A stretch of DNA of 64,000 nucleotides from Chloroflexota bacterium (GTDB lineage Bacteria; Chloroflexota; JAJPGV01). Every line of letters begins with the position of its first letter. The first letter of the stretch is position 1. The stretch spans positions 20,585 to 84,584 of the forward strand of contig JAJPGV010000037.1 of assembly GCA_021325635.1 (NCBI GenBank), given 5' to 3'. Shown here piece by piece: positions 45,484-54,670 of the stretch. The notes under the pieces are model-generated. The model searched no databases, was not told the DNA's origin, and was given only the letters and a program-made list of their open reading frames with translations. The position numbers were made by a program, and so were the translations under genes.

Positions 45484-47157
45484 ATGAGTGCGTTCAGCCC
45501 ATTCTTGTCTGCTGGTGGTCATGTGAAGCGGGTACTACGCCATAGCTCGGCGGCTGTCTTCGCGGCCGCATGTCTCCTGTCGCTCAGCCAGCCGGCCGCT
45601 GCTGCCGGAGGGATATCGGGCAAGACCATCGTCGTCGACCCCGGGCACGGTGGGAAGGATCCCGGAGCCATTGCCAACGGCATCCAGGAAAAGACAGTGA
45701 CCCTGCCCATCGCCCAGCAGCTGGCTTCGATCCTCCAGGCCCAGGGCGTCCGGGTAGTGATGACCCGCAGCTCCGACGTGAATCCGGCGCCAAACGGCAG
45801 CGTGGACGACGACCTCCAGGCCCGCGTCAGCATCGCCCAGCAGGCCCACGCCGACGCGTTCGTTTCGATCCACGCTAACCAGTCCGGCGATCCCAACGTG
45901 AGCGGCGCCACCACCTACTACGGGCCCGTGTGCGGCTATTACAGCGGCGCCACGATGTCGCCGACGGACGTCGGTCGCTCCTACTCGCTGGCGCGCAAAG
46001 TGCAGGCCTCGCTCGTGGCCCGCACCCAGGAGCGAGACAACGGGGCCAAGAACACCGCCTTCTGGGTGTTGGGCAATCCCGGTATCCCGGCGATCCTGGT
46101 GGAAACGGCGTTTCTCTCCAACCCCGGAGAAGCGGCCAAGCTCAAAGACCCCGGCTACCAGCATCTCATCGCCGACGCCATCGGCGACGGCCTCAACGGC
46201 TACTTCGGCAGCCCCGATTCGACGAGCAGCCCCACGGCCCCCGCCGATGCGCTCGCCAGCTGCTCCGCCCGGGCGAGCAAGGACGACAGCGGCGGCGCCG
46301 CGCAGCCCGATCGCTGGGTGCAGACCTTCCTGGCCACAGGCCTGATGTCCGGCACCGATGCCAAGGCCACAACGTTTGCCAGTCTGCCGGCCTTCACCTA
46401 CCTCAAGTGGGTAGGGCAGCAGGGCAATTTCCTGTACGTGGTCAACCCCGATACCAACGGGCCGGGCTATGTGGACGCTTCGAAGGTCGGCCCGAGCGGG
46501 CCGCCCCCACCGCCACCGGTGTTCCAACCGTTTTGGGTGGAGAACTTCAAGGCCACGCAGCTGTGGTCGGGACTCGGAGCAGGCGCCGTCTCCTTCGGCG
46601 CTCTCCCGGTATGGAGCTACCTGAACGTCGTGGCTCCGCAGTCCGGCCCGCGCCTATTCGTGCGCGTGCCGGCGACCGGCAACGTCGCCTACGTCGATGC
46701 CACGGACGTCGGCCCATCCGGCCCGCCGCCCACACCGAGCGCTGCACCTGCGGCAGCGTCAGCACCCGCCCCGGCCTCCCCGCCGACGCCGGCCGCATCC
46801 AAACCTCCGGCCTCCGCGACGAGCGTCGTCGTGGCGCAGGGCGATACGCTTTCGGCGATAGGACAACGTTTTGGCGTGTCAGTCGACAGTCTGATCTCGG
46901 CCAACCACCTCACACCCGACGGCCTGATCACCATCGGGCAAAAGCTGGTGATCCCCGGTGGAAGCGGCGCTGCCAGCCCGCAGCGCGCGGCGGCACCCGC
47001 CGCCAGCGTTACGACCGTTACGGTCAATGACGGCGACACGCTCTCGGCCATCGCCGCGCGCTATGGCGTGAGCGTGCAGGCGATCGTAAGCCTCAACGGG
47101 CTGGACTCGCCGGACAACATCCGCGCCGGCCAGACACTGAAGGTTCCCGGAAGCTGA
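45484..47157 (+). CDS. N-acetylmuramoyl-L-alanine amidase with SH3-like repeats and two LysM domains
   Basis: 557 residues from ATG 45484, or 544 from GTG 45523, which starts right at the signal peptide ([19 protein letters not shown], cut near AAAAG). The amidase_3 domain (about 48-250) has the zinc ligands: [24 protein letters not shown] and the catalytic glutamate in [10 protein letters not shown]. Two tandem repeats of about 65 residues follow (from [10 protein letters not shown] and from [10 protein letters not shown]), each closing YVDA--VGPSG. After an Ala/Pro linker come two LysM domains ([36 protein letters not shown]). It cuts peptide from glycan strands in the wall. The LysM domains bind peptidoglycan. 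Confidence 0.92.
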   Translation: MSAFSPFLSAGGHVKRVLRHSSAAVFAAACLLSLSQPAAAAGGISGKTIVVDPGHGGKDPGAIANGIQEKTVTLPIAQQLASILQAQGVRVVMTRSSDVNPAPNGSVDDDLQARVSIAQQAHADAFVSIHANQSGDPNVSGATTYYGPVCGYYSGATMSPTDVGRSYSLARKVQASLVARTQERDNGAKNTAFWVLGNPGIPAILVETAFLSNPGEAAKLKDPGYQHLIADAIGDGLNGYFGSPDSTSSPTAPADALASCSARASKDDSGGAAQPDRWVQTFLATGLMSGTDAKATTFASLPAFTYLKWVGQQGNFLYVVNPDTNGPGYVDASKVGPSGPPPPPPVFQPFWVENFKATQLWSGLGAGAVSFGALPVWSYLNVVAPQSGPRLFVRVPATGNVAYVDATDVGPSGPPPTPSAAPAAASAPAPASPPTPAASKPPASATSVVVAQGDTLSAIGQRFGVSVDSLISANHLTPDGLITIGQKLVIPGGSGAASPQRAAAPAASVTTVTVNDGDTLSAIAARYGVSVQAIVSLNGLDSPDNIRAGQTLKVPGS

Positions 47158-47158
47158 C

Positions 47159-47758
47159 GTGAGCCGAATCCTAGCCGCCGCCGGGCTGGCCCTGCTGCTC
47201 GCGGCCTGCGGCTCGGGCAGCGGCAGCCCGCTTCCCGGCGCTGCGTCTTCGACCGCCTCTGCTCCGGCCACCGCTCCACCGGCGAGCCCGTCGTCCGCGA
47301 GCGTTTCGGCGGTCGCCGCTGCCGCGACACCACGGTCGAGCGCCGCTGCTGCTGCCGCCCAACCGGCGCAGCTGTACTTCGAGGCCGACGGCAAGCTGGT
47401 GACCGAGAACACCCGGGTCAGCGGGCAGGATCCCGCCCTGGACGCTCTGCACCAGTTGCTGCAGGGGCCCAAGACTGCGGGCCATTACACCGACATCCCC
47501 AACACCGTCTCGGTCCAGGATGTCAGCGTGAAAGATGGTGTCGCTACGGTGAGCTTGGACCGCACCTTCTTTGCCTCGGGTGGCTCTGCCGGAGTCCAGC
47601 TGCGAGTGGCGCAGGTGGTTTTCACGCTCACCCAATTCCCTACCGTTACGTCGGTGCAGCTGCTCGAGGAGGGTCAGCCGGCAACCGTCGTCGGCGGAGA
47701 GGGATTTCCGGTGAACCGGCCGCTGACGCGCGGCAGCTTCTCCAGCCTCCAAGCGTAA
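47159..47758 (+). CDS. GerMN-domain lipoprotein
   Basis: 199 residues. The N-terminus is a lipoprotein signal with lipobox LLAAC, followed by an Ala/Ser/Pro-rich linker. The C-terminal 120 residues (LYFEADGKLVTENTRV, ALHQLLQGPK, VSLDRTFFASGG) fit the GerMN/sporulation-related fold found in envelope proteins. It starts one base after the amidase stop, so the two probably act together at the cell wall. The exact role is unknown. Confidence 0.85.
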   Translation: MSRILAAAGLALLLAACGSGSGSPLPGAASSTASAPATAPPASPSSASVSAVAAAATPRSSAAAAAAQPAQLYFEADGKLVTENTRVSGQDPALDALHQLLQGPKTAGHYTDIPNTVSVQDVSVKDGVATVSLDRTFFASGGSAGVQLRVAQVVFTLTQFPTVTSVQLLEEGQPATVVGGEGFPVNRPLTRGSFSSLQA

Positions 47759-47861
47759 GTCGATCCGCCCGGTTGGGAGGCATTCGGCAGAGGGCGATCG
47801 CACCTCAGATGGAGAGCCCGGAGCTCCACCGATCGGGGCTCCTTGGGCGCCGGGCCATTGT

Positions 47862-47867
47862 TATACT
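47862..47867 (+). promoter_or_regulatory. Extended -10 (TATACT) 8 bases before the moxR ATG
   Basis: The sequence TGTTATACT contains an extended -10 (TG-N-TATACT) and is followed by 8 bases and ATG 47876. The transcript would begin at or next to the start codon. No ribosome site is seen. Confidence 0.5.
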
Positions 47868-47875
47868 GGCGCGGC

Positions 47876-48835
47876 ATGCCCACGTCCATCGCTGAGCTGG
47901 CCAGCGAGCTGATCGCGAACGTGGAGCGAGTCATCGTCGGCAAGCGTGACGTCGTCGAGCTGACGCTTGTCGCCCTGCTGTGCCAGGGCCACGTGCTGAT
48001 CGAGGATGTGCCCGGTGTCGGGAAGACGACGCTGGCGAAGACCTTCGCACGATCTCTGGGCTGCAGCTTCAAACGCATTCAGTTCACCCCAGACCTGCTG
48101 CCGAGCGACATTACCGGCACGTCGGTGTTCAACCAGCGAACGACCGAATTCGAGTTCCGGCCAGGTCCGATCTTCGCTCAAATGGTGCTGGCAGACGAGG
48201 TCAACCGGGGCACACCCAAGACCCAATCTGCCCTGCTGGAATGCATGGAGGAGCGCCAGGTCACGGTCGATGGCGTGAGCATGCACATGCAGGAGCCCTT
48301 CCTGGTCCTGGCCACGCAGAACCCCATCGAATACGAAGGGACCTTCGTCCTCCCGGAAGCGCAGCTCGATCGCTTTCTGATCCGGATCAGGCTAGGCTAT
48401 CCCGTCCCACGCGAAGAAATCTCGATCCTGGAAATGCAGCAGGAGACGCATCCGCTGGAGGGGCTTCAGCAGGTGATCGAGGCGCAGGAGCTGATCTGGA
48501 TGGAGCGTGAGGTACGCCACGTGCACGTCGACCCCAGCCTGCGCGAATACATCGTCAACATCGTGCACGCGACGCGTACACACCCGGACGTCTATCTCGG
48601 CGCCAGCCCTCGCGGCTCCCTGGCGTTGTTCAAGACGGCTCAAGCCTACGCCGCTATCCATGGTCGCGATTACGTGCTGCCGGACGACGTCAAGGCCATG
48701 GCGCAGCCGACCCTGGCCCACCGCATCATCATGAACCCCGCTTCGCGCATGAAGGCCTTTTCGAGCGACATGGTCGTCAATGAAGCGCTGCACGGTGTGG
48801 CGGTCCCTGGCGCTCAGGTGAGAAGCGGGCGTTGA
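47876..48835 (+). CDS. MoxR-family AAA+ ATPase
   Basis: 319 residues. The Walker A loop [14 protein letters not shown], Walker [23 protein letters not shown] and sensor segment [23 protein letters not shown] are full-length and typical. MoxR proteins act as chaperones for partner protein complexes, commonly with a DUF58 protein and a transglutaminase-like protein, both of which follow here. ATG 47876 is chosen over 47843 because of the promoter next to it and the family start. Confidence 0.94.
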   Translation: MPTSIAELASELIANVERVIVGKRDVVELTLVALLCQGHVLIEDVPGVGKTTLAKTFARSLGCSFKRIQFTPDLLPSDITGTSVFNQRTTEFEFRPGPIFAQMVLADEVNRGTPKTQSALLECMEERQVTVDGVSMHMQEPFLVLATQNPIEYEGTFVLPEAQLDRFLIRIRLGYPVPREEISILEMQQETHPLEGLQQVIEAQELIWMEREVRHVHVDPSLREYIVNIVHATRTHPDVYLGASPRGSLALFKTAQAYAAIHGRDYVLPDDVKAMAQPTLAHRIIMNPASRMKAFSSDMVVNEALHGVAVPGAQVRSGR

Positions 48836-48838
48836 GCG

Positions 48839-50149
48839 GTGGCCCTTCCTCGGCGGCCAGACTGGTTGAGGCTGGGAAGACGCGCGCATAGCCGCGCGAT
48901 TGCTTCCAACCCACCTTCCGGATTCCGAACCAACATGCGCGGGCTCACCGTGCTGGTCTGCGCCACGCTGCTCCTGCTGTTCTCCATGGCTATCCCCTGG
49001 CAGCCGCTGTTTCAGCTGGCTCTGGCGCTGTATGCGCTAACCGCGCTGTGCTTGGCCTGGATCGCGAACGCACTGTGGGGGATCAGCTTCGAGCGCCCCT
49101 CGCCACCTCGGCGCGGCCAGGTAGGACAGCTGCTGCACGACGCCTTCGTGCTCGCCAATCGCTCACCGTCGCCGAAGCTGGCCGTGGAGATTCACGACCA
49201 TTCGACGCTGCCAGGCCACCGCGGAAGCGGGTTCGTCAACATCGCTCCGCGCGCCCGACAGGAATCGGCTATGGATTCCATCAGCGACTTGCGGGGAGCC
49301 TACTCCCTGGGTCCGACAGGCGCCGCGGCAGCCGATCCGTTTGGGCTGTTCGTCATCGAGCGGCGAATCGGCCCATCCTCGGAGCTGGTCATCTACCCCG
49401 AGGTGGTCGACCTGGGCAACTTCTCCTTGCCCGGCACGATTGTGGCCGAGGGCACCAGGCGGCGCCGGCGGACTCAGCAGCCGACGCAGGATCCGACCGG
49501 CGCCCGCCCCTACATTGCCGGCGACGCCATGCGGCGTATCCACTGGCAGTCGAGCGCGCACGCGGGCCAGCTGATGGTTAAGGAGTTCGAGTTCACGCCC
49601 GCGGCGGATGTGTGGATCTTCCTCGACCTGGAGGCCGCGGTCCACACCGGAAGCGGAGTCCAGTCGACGGCAGAATACGCCGTCACCGCCGCCGCGTCGA
49701 TCGCTGCACACTACCTGCAGGCAGGTCGCGCGGTTGGGCTGGTGACGTCCGGCCGAACCCGCGAGGTCCTTCCGGCGGACCGCGGAGGCGCTCAACTCAT
49801 TCGCATGCTGGAGCTGCTGGCGGTCGTGCAGGCGGACGGCCGAGCTCCACTGCACGAAGTTCTCTGGACTGAGCGGGTAAGACTTCAGCGCAGCTCGACC
49901 GCGCTCATCGTCAGCCCTTCAACCGACGAAACCTGGGCCGGCACGCTTGCCCAGCTGCAGCATTCCGGCACGCCCACGGCAGCGGTGCTGGTGGAAGTCT
50001 CAACTTTTGGCGGAGGCAAGCCGGCGACGATGCAGGTAGCGGGACTGGCCTCCGCCGGCGTCGCCACCTATCTCATCAAGCGATCGTCATCTATCGCGGA
50101 TGGCATCCGGGATGGACTGCTGGTCCCTGGCAGACCAATGCAGGCATGA
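48839..50149 (+). CDS. DUF58-domain membrane protein
   Basis: 436 residues. Two hydrophobic helices (about 32-75) precede a soluble part with the DUF58 signature PYIAGDAMRRIHWQSSAHAGQLMVKEF near residue 220-250. A von Willebrand-like region follows. It starts by GTG 3 bases after the moxR stop. The MoxR-DUF58-transglutaminase trio is a known recurring arrangement; its function is not well defined. Confidence 0.9.
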   Translation: MALPRRPDWLRLGRRAHSRAIASNPPSGFRTNMRGLTVLVCATLLLLFSMAIPWQPLFQLALALYALTALCLAWIANALWGISFERPSPPRRGQVGQLLHDAFVLANRSPSPKLAVEIHDHSTLPGHRGSGFVNIAPRARQESAMDSISDLRGAYSLGPTGAAAADPFGLFVIERRIGPSSELVIYPEVVDLGNFSLPGTIVAEGTRRRRRTQQPTQDPTGARPYIAGDAMRRIHWQSSAHAGQLMVKEFEFTPAADVWIFLDLEAAVHTGSGVQSTAEYAVTAAASIAAHYLQAGRAVGLVTSGRTREVLPADRGGAQLIRMLELLAVVQADGRAPLHEVLWTERVRLQRSSTALIVSPSTDETWAGTLAQLQHSGTPTAAVLVEVSTFGGGKPATMQVAGLASAGVATYLIKRSSSIADGIRDGLLVPGRPMQA

Positions 50150-50165
50150 GGCAGGGCACGCGGTC

Positions 50166-52412
50166 ATGAGCACGCTGCTGCGCGAGCAGCCCGCCGTCGA
50201 ACAGCTGGTGCCCAGCGCCCCTCCCGGTCCTGAGCCGCGCAAGCCCATCGACCTTCTGCTCCCTGCGGAGGGAGCGCTGGCCATTCTGGCCTTCGCGGCA
50301 GCCGCGGAAGGCGTCGCCGGCTCAGTGGCCGACGCCCATTGGCAGCCAGGATTGGACTGGCTGCCGGTGCTCGTGGGGTTGGCGGTGCTGCTGGGCTACC
50401 TCTTCACGCGCACGCATCGCACCCACTGGGCCTATCACGCGGCGGGGATCACAGCCGGCCTGCTGGTCGCCGTCCGGCTGCTCGGCGGGGGATTCCTGTC
50501 GCCCAAGCTGAGCTGGCAGGACCAGGTCTACAGCGTGCTTGCCAGGCTGTCGGATTGGGTCAGCGGCAGCCTCAACGGGCAGGTGGTGCAGGACGACCTG
50601 CTGATCGGGCTGGCGGTGGCGTGCTTCATCTTCGTCTGGACCTACCTGTCTTACCTGCTCGCGCTGCGCGCCCACATGCCGTGGCTCGCAGCCGGGCTCC
50701 TGGGAGCAGTCCTGTTTGCCAACGTGCTGTTCAAGTCTTCCAGCGGGGGCGGATGGCTGGTGCTGTGGGCAGCCGGATCGCTGGTGCTGATTCTGCGCAT
50801 CAACGTCTTTCGGCGGGAGACGCTGTACAGGAATCTCGCTTTCGCCCACTGGCGCAGAGGCACGGAGCTGGCCCTGGCCGGCGGCATGCTCATGGCAGCG
50901 CTCGCGGCGCTGGTATTCGCCTTCGCCCCACCGGTTCCGTTCAACGAGCGGCTGAACGAGCTGTACGACAAGCTCAACGGACCGCTGGGCCAGGCTCGCC
51001 GAGCATACGACCAATTCGGCGTCCCCAAGGACTACCTCTCCAGCCAGCTGCGGGTGGACAGCTTCCAGCCACAGCTGCGCTTCTTGGGCCCCTTCCGGCC
51101 CGGCACCGACTTGGTGATGAAGGTCAAGTCGGATCGCTCCAGGTATCAGCAGGGCGTGGTGTTCGATCGCTACGAGCACACTGGCTGGACCAACACCCAG
51201 TTCGATCGCTTCGACAGCGGCAACAGCGGCTTTCAAACGTCCATCGCGCTCACGCTCACCAGCCGCGACCGTTCCCGCACGCAGGTTACGGAGGACATCA
51301 TCCAGGTCATGCCCAAGGGAGCGCTGCTGTTCGCCGCGCCCCTGCCGGTCGGCACCAGCCTGCGGCTGAAGGGCGACGGTCTGGGCGATCTGCGGGCGAT
51401 GGAAATCATCCAACCGAACCAGGAGTACACCGCCACCTCGCTCGAGTCCACCGCCACCGCCGAAGAGCTGGCTTCAGCGCAGGGGCCGGTGCCCGACAGC
51501 GTGCGCGCCAACTTCACTCAGCTGCCGGCCGACCTGCCGAGCAGGATCAAGGACCTGGCGCTGCAGCAGACCGCTGGAGCGCCCACGTCCTTCGACAAGG
51601 CCACCGCCCTGGAAAGCTTCATCCGTACGTACAAGTACGACACCGAGGTTCCGCCACCCCCACCCGACCGCGACGCGGTGGACTGGTTCCTGTTCGACCT
51701 GCGTCGCGGCTACTCGGACTACACGTCGTCCGCCATGGCCGTCATGCTCCGGGCCATCGGCATTCCTTCTCGCGTGGTCGCTGGCTATGCGCCCGGCCGG
51801 CTCGACCCCACCGACGGGACCTTCCACGTCACCGAGCAGCAAACTCACACCTGGACGCAGGCGTATTTCCCGGGCTATGGCTGGATCGACTTCGAGCCCA
51901 CTCCCGATAATCCGGCATTCCCACGTGCGCATCTGCCGCGACCCATCGGGGCGGCGAGTGAAGCCTCTCCCACCACGCAACCCAGTGCAACAGCAACGGC
52001 CGGACCCGGATCGGCGGCTGGCCCGGCGCTCTCCAATGCCGGGGCAGCCCGGCCGGGAAGCGGCCAGCACGCTCCGTGGCTGTGGCTCCTGCTGCTGGCG
52101 GTCCTGCTTACGCTTGCCTGGTTGCTGTACTCGCGCATGCGAGGCACGCCGGGGGTGCGCCTCGCCTATGCTCGAGTGGCGCTGCTCGGCGCATTGACCG
52201 GCCACCGGCAACATCGCTGGCAAACGCCATCAGAATATGGCCGTCTGCTCCAGCTGAAGCGCGGCTTCGATCCCAGCGCCACGGACACGATCACCAGCCT
52301 CTACAGCGCCGACCGCTACAGCGCGCAGCCGCTCGACGACCGAGGCAACCGCCGGGCGTGGACCGCGTGGAATTACCTCAGAGGACGTTTCCTCCGTCCC
52401 TGGCAGCGGTAG
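50166..52412 (+). CDS. Transglutaminase-like membrane protein (TgpA type) with Cys-to-Ser change
   Basis: 748 residues from ATG 50166 (an upstream frame to 50100 overlaps the DUF58 gene). Several membrane helices run from about 40 to 275, an outer transglutaminase-like domain lies at about 460-590, and a last helix near 640-660 is followed by a cytoplasmic tail. In the catalytic core the usual RGYCDY motif reads RGYSDY (S517, codon 51714-51716), while the histidine (H561) and aspartate (D575) remain. Either the enzyme works with serine, or it has become a structural or substrate-binding protein. It is the third gene of the MoxR/DUF58 trio. Confidence 0.88.
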   Translation: MSTLLREQPAVEQLVPSAPPGPEPRKPIDLLLPAEGALAILAFAAAAEGVAGSVADAHWQPGLDWLPVLVGLAVLLGYLFTRTHRTHWAYHAAGITAGLLVAVRLLGGGFLSPKLSWQDQVYSVLARLSDWVSGSLNGQVVQDDLLIGLAVACFIFVWTYLSYLLALRAHMPWLAAGLLGAVLFANVLFKSSSGGGWLVLWAAGSLVLILRINVFRRETLYRNLAFAHWRRGTELALAGGMLMAALAALVFAFAPPVPFNERLNELYDKLNGPLGQARRAYDQFGVPKDYLSSQLRVDSFQPQLRFLGPFRPGTDLVMKVKSDRSRYQQGVVFDRYEHTGWTNTQFDRFDSGNSGFQTSIALTLTSRDRSRTQVTEDIIQVMPKGALLFAAPLPVGTSLRLKGDGLGDLRAMEIIQPNQEYTATSLESTATAEELASAQGPVPDSVRANFTQLPADLPSRIKDLALQQTAGAPTSFDKATALESFIRTYKYDTEVPPPPPDRDAVDWFLFDLRRGYSDYTSSAMAVMLRAIGIPSRVVAGYAPGRLDPTDGTFHVTEQQTHTWTQAYFPGYGWIDFEPTPDNPAFPRAHLPRPIGAASEASPTTQPSATATAGPGSAAGPALSNAGAARPGSGQHAPWLWLLLLAVLLTLAWLLYSRMRGTPGVRLAYARVALLGALTGHRQHRWQTPSEYGRLLQLKRGFDPSATDTITSLYSADRYSAQPLDDRGNRRAWTAWNYLRGRFLRPWQR

Positions 52413-52430
52413 AGGAGACTCGGCGGCCGC

Positions 52431-52889
52431 TTAACCGCGCAGCTCGGCGATGGTTTTCGTGGCCATGTCCAGCCAAGCATCCTTGCCCTGGGCCATCTCG
52501 AACCCAATGCCGCCAGTGATGCGAGCGCCAGGCTCCTCGTCCACCAGCACCTGCTCGACTGACACGTCGAAACGCACGATGCCCTGCGCAGCCTTCTCCC
52601 GCGCCATGCCCTTCACGTAGTAGACGGCATCACCCTCCACCACCAGCAGACCGACGTTCGGCCGAGCCTGCGCGTTGCGGGTAGTAGTGCTGTTGGGATA
52701 CAAGCCGATGCGCAGCTCGCGCGGACTGACGGCAAGAATTTCCCCGAAGGACAGGATGGCGAAGTGAGGGAAGCCCGCGGCGTCGATCGTGACCAGGGGT
52801 ACCGTGCGGCTCCAATGCGACGTCAAATCCTGGCCGTTGAACAGCGCCGCGAGCTCCTGTGGGAGCTCGGTACCCAGGAGTCTCGACAT
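52431..52889 (-). CDS. Pyridoxamine 5'-phosphate oxidase-like flavin protein
   Basis: 152 residues. A single split-barrel domain: VTIDAAGFPHFAIL, ELRIGLYPNSTTTRNAQARPNVGLLVV and a mid-strand segment are typical of small FMN-binding PNPOx-like proteins. The substrate is unknown. It is convergent with the transglutaminase gene (18 bases apart) and read alone. Confidence 0.75.
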   Translation of the reverse strand: MSRLLGTELPQELAALFNGQDLTSHWSRTVPLVTIDAAGFPHFAILSFGEILAVSPRELRIGLYPNSTTTRNAQARPNVGLLVVEGDAVYYVKGMAREKAAQGIVRFDVSVEQVLVDEEPGARITGGIGFEMAQGKDAWLDMATKTIAELRG

Positions 52890-52977
52890 ACCAGGATTGT
52901 CACATGGCTACGAACGGTGGAGACCGGCCGGGTTGGGCCGGCGCCGCAAGCGAAGCCTGCCCAGCCCGGAGCCCTTC

Positions 52978-53475
52978 TCAGCGCTTGAACAGGCCTACGA
53001 TCGAGGCTTTTTCCAGCGTGGCGAAATGCAGCTGGTAGCCAACGACGGCGGCCGAGGTGTCGGCCGACACCTGCAGCTGTTGGGCGCCCACGGCGAAGAC
53101 GTTGAAGAAGTAGCGATGCGGGTGATCGCCTTCCGGCGGGCACGGCCCGGCGTATCCCGGCTGGCCAACGTCGGTGCGCGTCTGCAGGGCGCCGGCAGGC
53201 AGCGCGCCACCGGGATTGCCGGCGCCCAACGGCAGCTCGGTAACGTTGGCGGGAATGTTCACCACTACCCAGTGCCAGAAGCCGCTGCCGGTTGGAGCGT
53301 CGGGGTCGTAGCAGGTCACCACGAAGCTCTTCGTCCCCGCTGGAGCGCCCTGCCAGCGCAGGTGCGGCGATTTGTTGCCGCCGGCGCAGCCAAAGCCATA
53401 TTCAGCCGCCAGGACGTGGTCGTGGGACAGATAGTCGCCATCCTTGAAGCTGTTGCTGGTAACCGTCATTGCCAT
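52978..53475 (-). CDS. YbhB/YbcL-type phosphatidylethanolamine-binding protein
   Basis: 165 residues. The PEBP signature CYDPDAPTGSGFWHWVVVNIP and HRYFFNVFAV are seen, and NKSPHLRWQGAP is typical of the bacterial YbhB/YbcL group. The function is not established. ATG 53475 has GGAGG a few bases upstream; the longer frame to 53580 is not needed. Confidence 0.93.
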   Translation of the reverse strand: MAMTVTSNSFKDGDYLSHDHVLAAEYGFGCAGGNKSPHLRWQGAPAGTKSFVVTCYDPDAPTGSGFWHWVVVNIPANVTELPLGAGNPGGALPAGALQTRTDVGQPGYAGPCPPEGDHPHRYFFNVFAVGAQQLQVSADTSAAVVGYQLHFATLEKASIVGLFKR

Positions 53476-53643
53476 GGTCGTCGCCTCCAAATCCAAAATA
53501 TGGTCTCGACCCACCGTGACTCGCCACGCATGGGGCATTTGTGCGGAGCCGGCCACGGGACGGGGCTTGCAGCCACTCATGGTAGCAGCGCTGAGGCTAC
53601 CCGCCCAGGCGCCAGCAATCTTCGCGCCGCCCGCTCAGCGGCG

Positions 53644-53664
53644 TCACTTTACTTGTTAAAGTGA
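53644..53664. promoter_or_regulatory. Operator-like inverted repeat
   Basis: TCACTTTA and TAAAGTGA flank the 5 bases CTTGT. It is AT-rich in a GC-rich region and lies 70 bases before the VOC gene, between it and the divergent PEBP gene. It has the shape of a site for a dimeric repressor. Confidence 0.4.
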
Positions 53665-53734
53665 AGAGCAGGCCGCCCACGGCCTTGCATCCCCAACCAC
53701 GCTCGAGACCATACGGAAGGAAGCAGAAAGCGAA

Positions 53735-54301
53735 ATGTCAAGCAACAGCCCGTTCAGCGGCGTCAATCACCTGGCCATGGTGACCGCGGACATGGACAAG
53801 ACCGTGCGCTTCTACCGGGACATCCTCGGCTGCAAACTGATCGCCACCATCGGCACGGACCGCTTCCGCCACTACTTTTTCTCGATCGGACAGCACAACA
53901 CCATCGCCTTCTTCGAGTGGCCGGGCGTCGACCCCGGAGTACCGGAAAAGCCTGCCGGCATGCCCTCCAGCGGCCGCCAGTTCGATCATCTGTCCTTCAA
54001 CATGGACAGCTACGAGGAGCTGCTGGGCCTGCAGAAGCGGCTCCGGGCCGCGGGCGTGGAGGTAACCCGCATCGTCGACCACCAGTTCATCCACTCCATC
54101 TACTTCGACGATCCGAATGGCATTGCGCTGGAAGCGTCCGTCTGGCTGATGGACCCGGAAACCGAGGTGTCCTACCACGACCCCAACCCTGTGGCCGCCG
54201 TGACCGAGAAGCCTGTTCCCGGCCCACAGGCCAAACCCCGCAAGCCCTCGGACGAGATCCTGCGCGAAGCCGTAGCGGCTGGACTGGCACCGCCGGATTA
54301 G
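53735..54301 (+). CDS. VOC-family (glyoxalase/dioxygenase-like) protein
   Basis: 188 residues. One vicinal-oxygen-chelate domain: GVNHLAMVTADMDKTVRFYRDILG at the start (His metal ligand), FDHLSFNMDSYEELLGL in the middle and FDDPNGIALEASVWL with the last glutamate. A Pro/Lys-rich tail of about 40 residues follows. The reaction is unknown. An AGGAAG ribosome site precedes the ATG. Confidence 0.88.
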   Translation: MSSNSPFSGVNHLAMVTADMDKTVRFYRDILGCKLIATIGTDRFRHYFFSIGQHNTIAFFEWPGVDPGVPEKPAGMPSSGRQFDHLSFNMDSYEELLGLQKRLRAAGVEVTRIVDHQFIHSIYFDDPNGIALEASVWLMDPETEVSYHDPNPVAAVTEKPVPGPQAKPRKPSDEILREAVAAGLAPPD

Positions 54302-54570
54302 GGGGCGAGGGTTCAGGGTCGAGGGTTTAGGGGCGAGGGGCGGGGGGCGAGGGGCGAGGGTCGAGGGTTCAGGGTCGAGGGGTTTAGGGGCGAGGGGCGA
54401 GGGTTCAGGGTTCAGGGTTCAGGGTCGAGGGGTTTAGGGGCGAGGGACGAGGGGCGAGGGACGAGGGGCGAGGGTCGAGGGTTCAGGGTTGAGGGTCGAG
54501 GGTTGAGGGTCGAGGGACGAGAGAAGAGGGTTGAGGGTTGAGGGTCGAGGGTCGAGGGTTGAGGGCTCAG
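54302..54570. repeat. G-rich heptamer array (AGGGNNN)
   Basis: About 38 tandem units of seven bases of the type AGGG(T/G)(C/T)N, mainly AGGGTCG, AGGGTTC, AGGGTTG and AGGGGCG, with a few 8-base units. The plus strand is strongly G-rich and could form quadruplexes. C-rich heptamer-like bases (CCCCTGN) follow at about 54612-54635, as if a short inverse arm were present. The gap 54302-54670 has no gene. Confidence 0.85.
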
Positions 54571-54670
54571 CGGTTAGACGCGAGTGACCCCTGTGAGCTT
54601 TGCGAACCCGGCCCCTGGCCCCTGCCCCCTGCGCGCCTCGCGCGCCTCGCGCGCACCGGCCCTCTCTAAT

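Noticed and set aside
54302..54570. CRISPR array
   Set aside because: The repeat unit is seven bases with no unique spacers and there are no cas genes.
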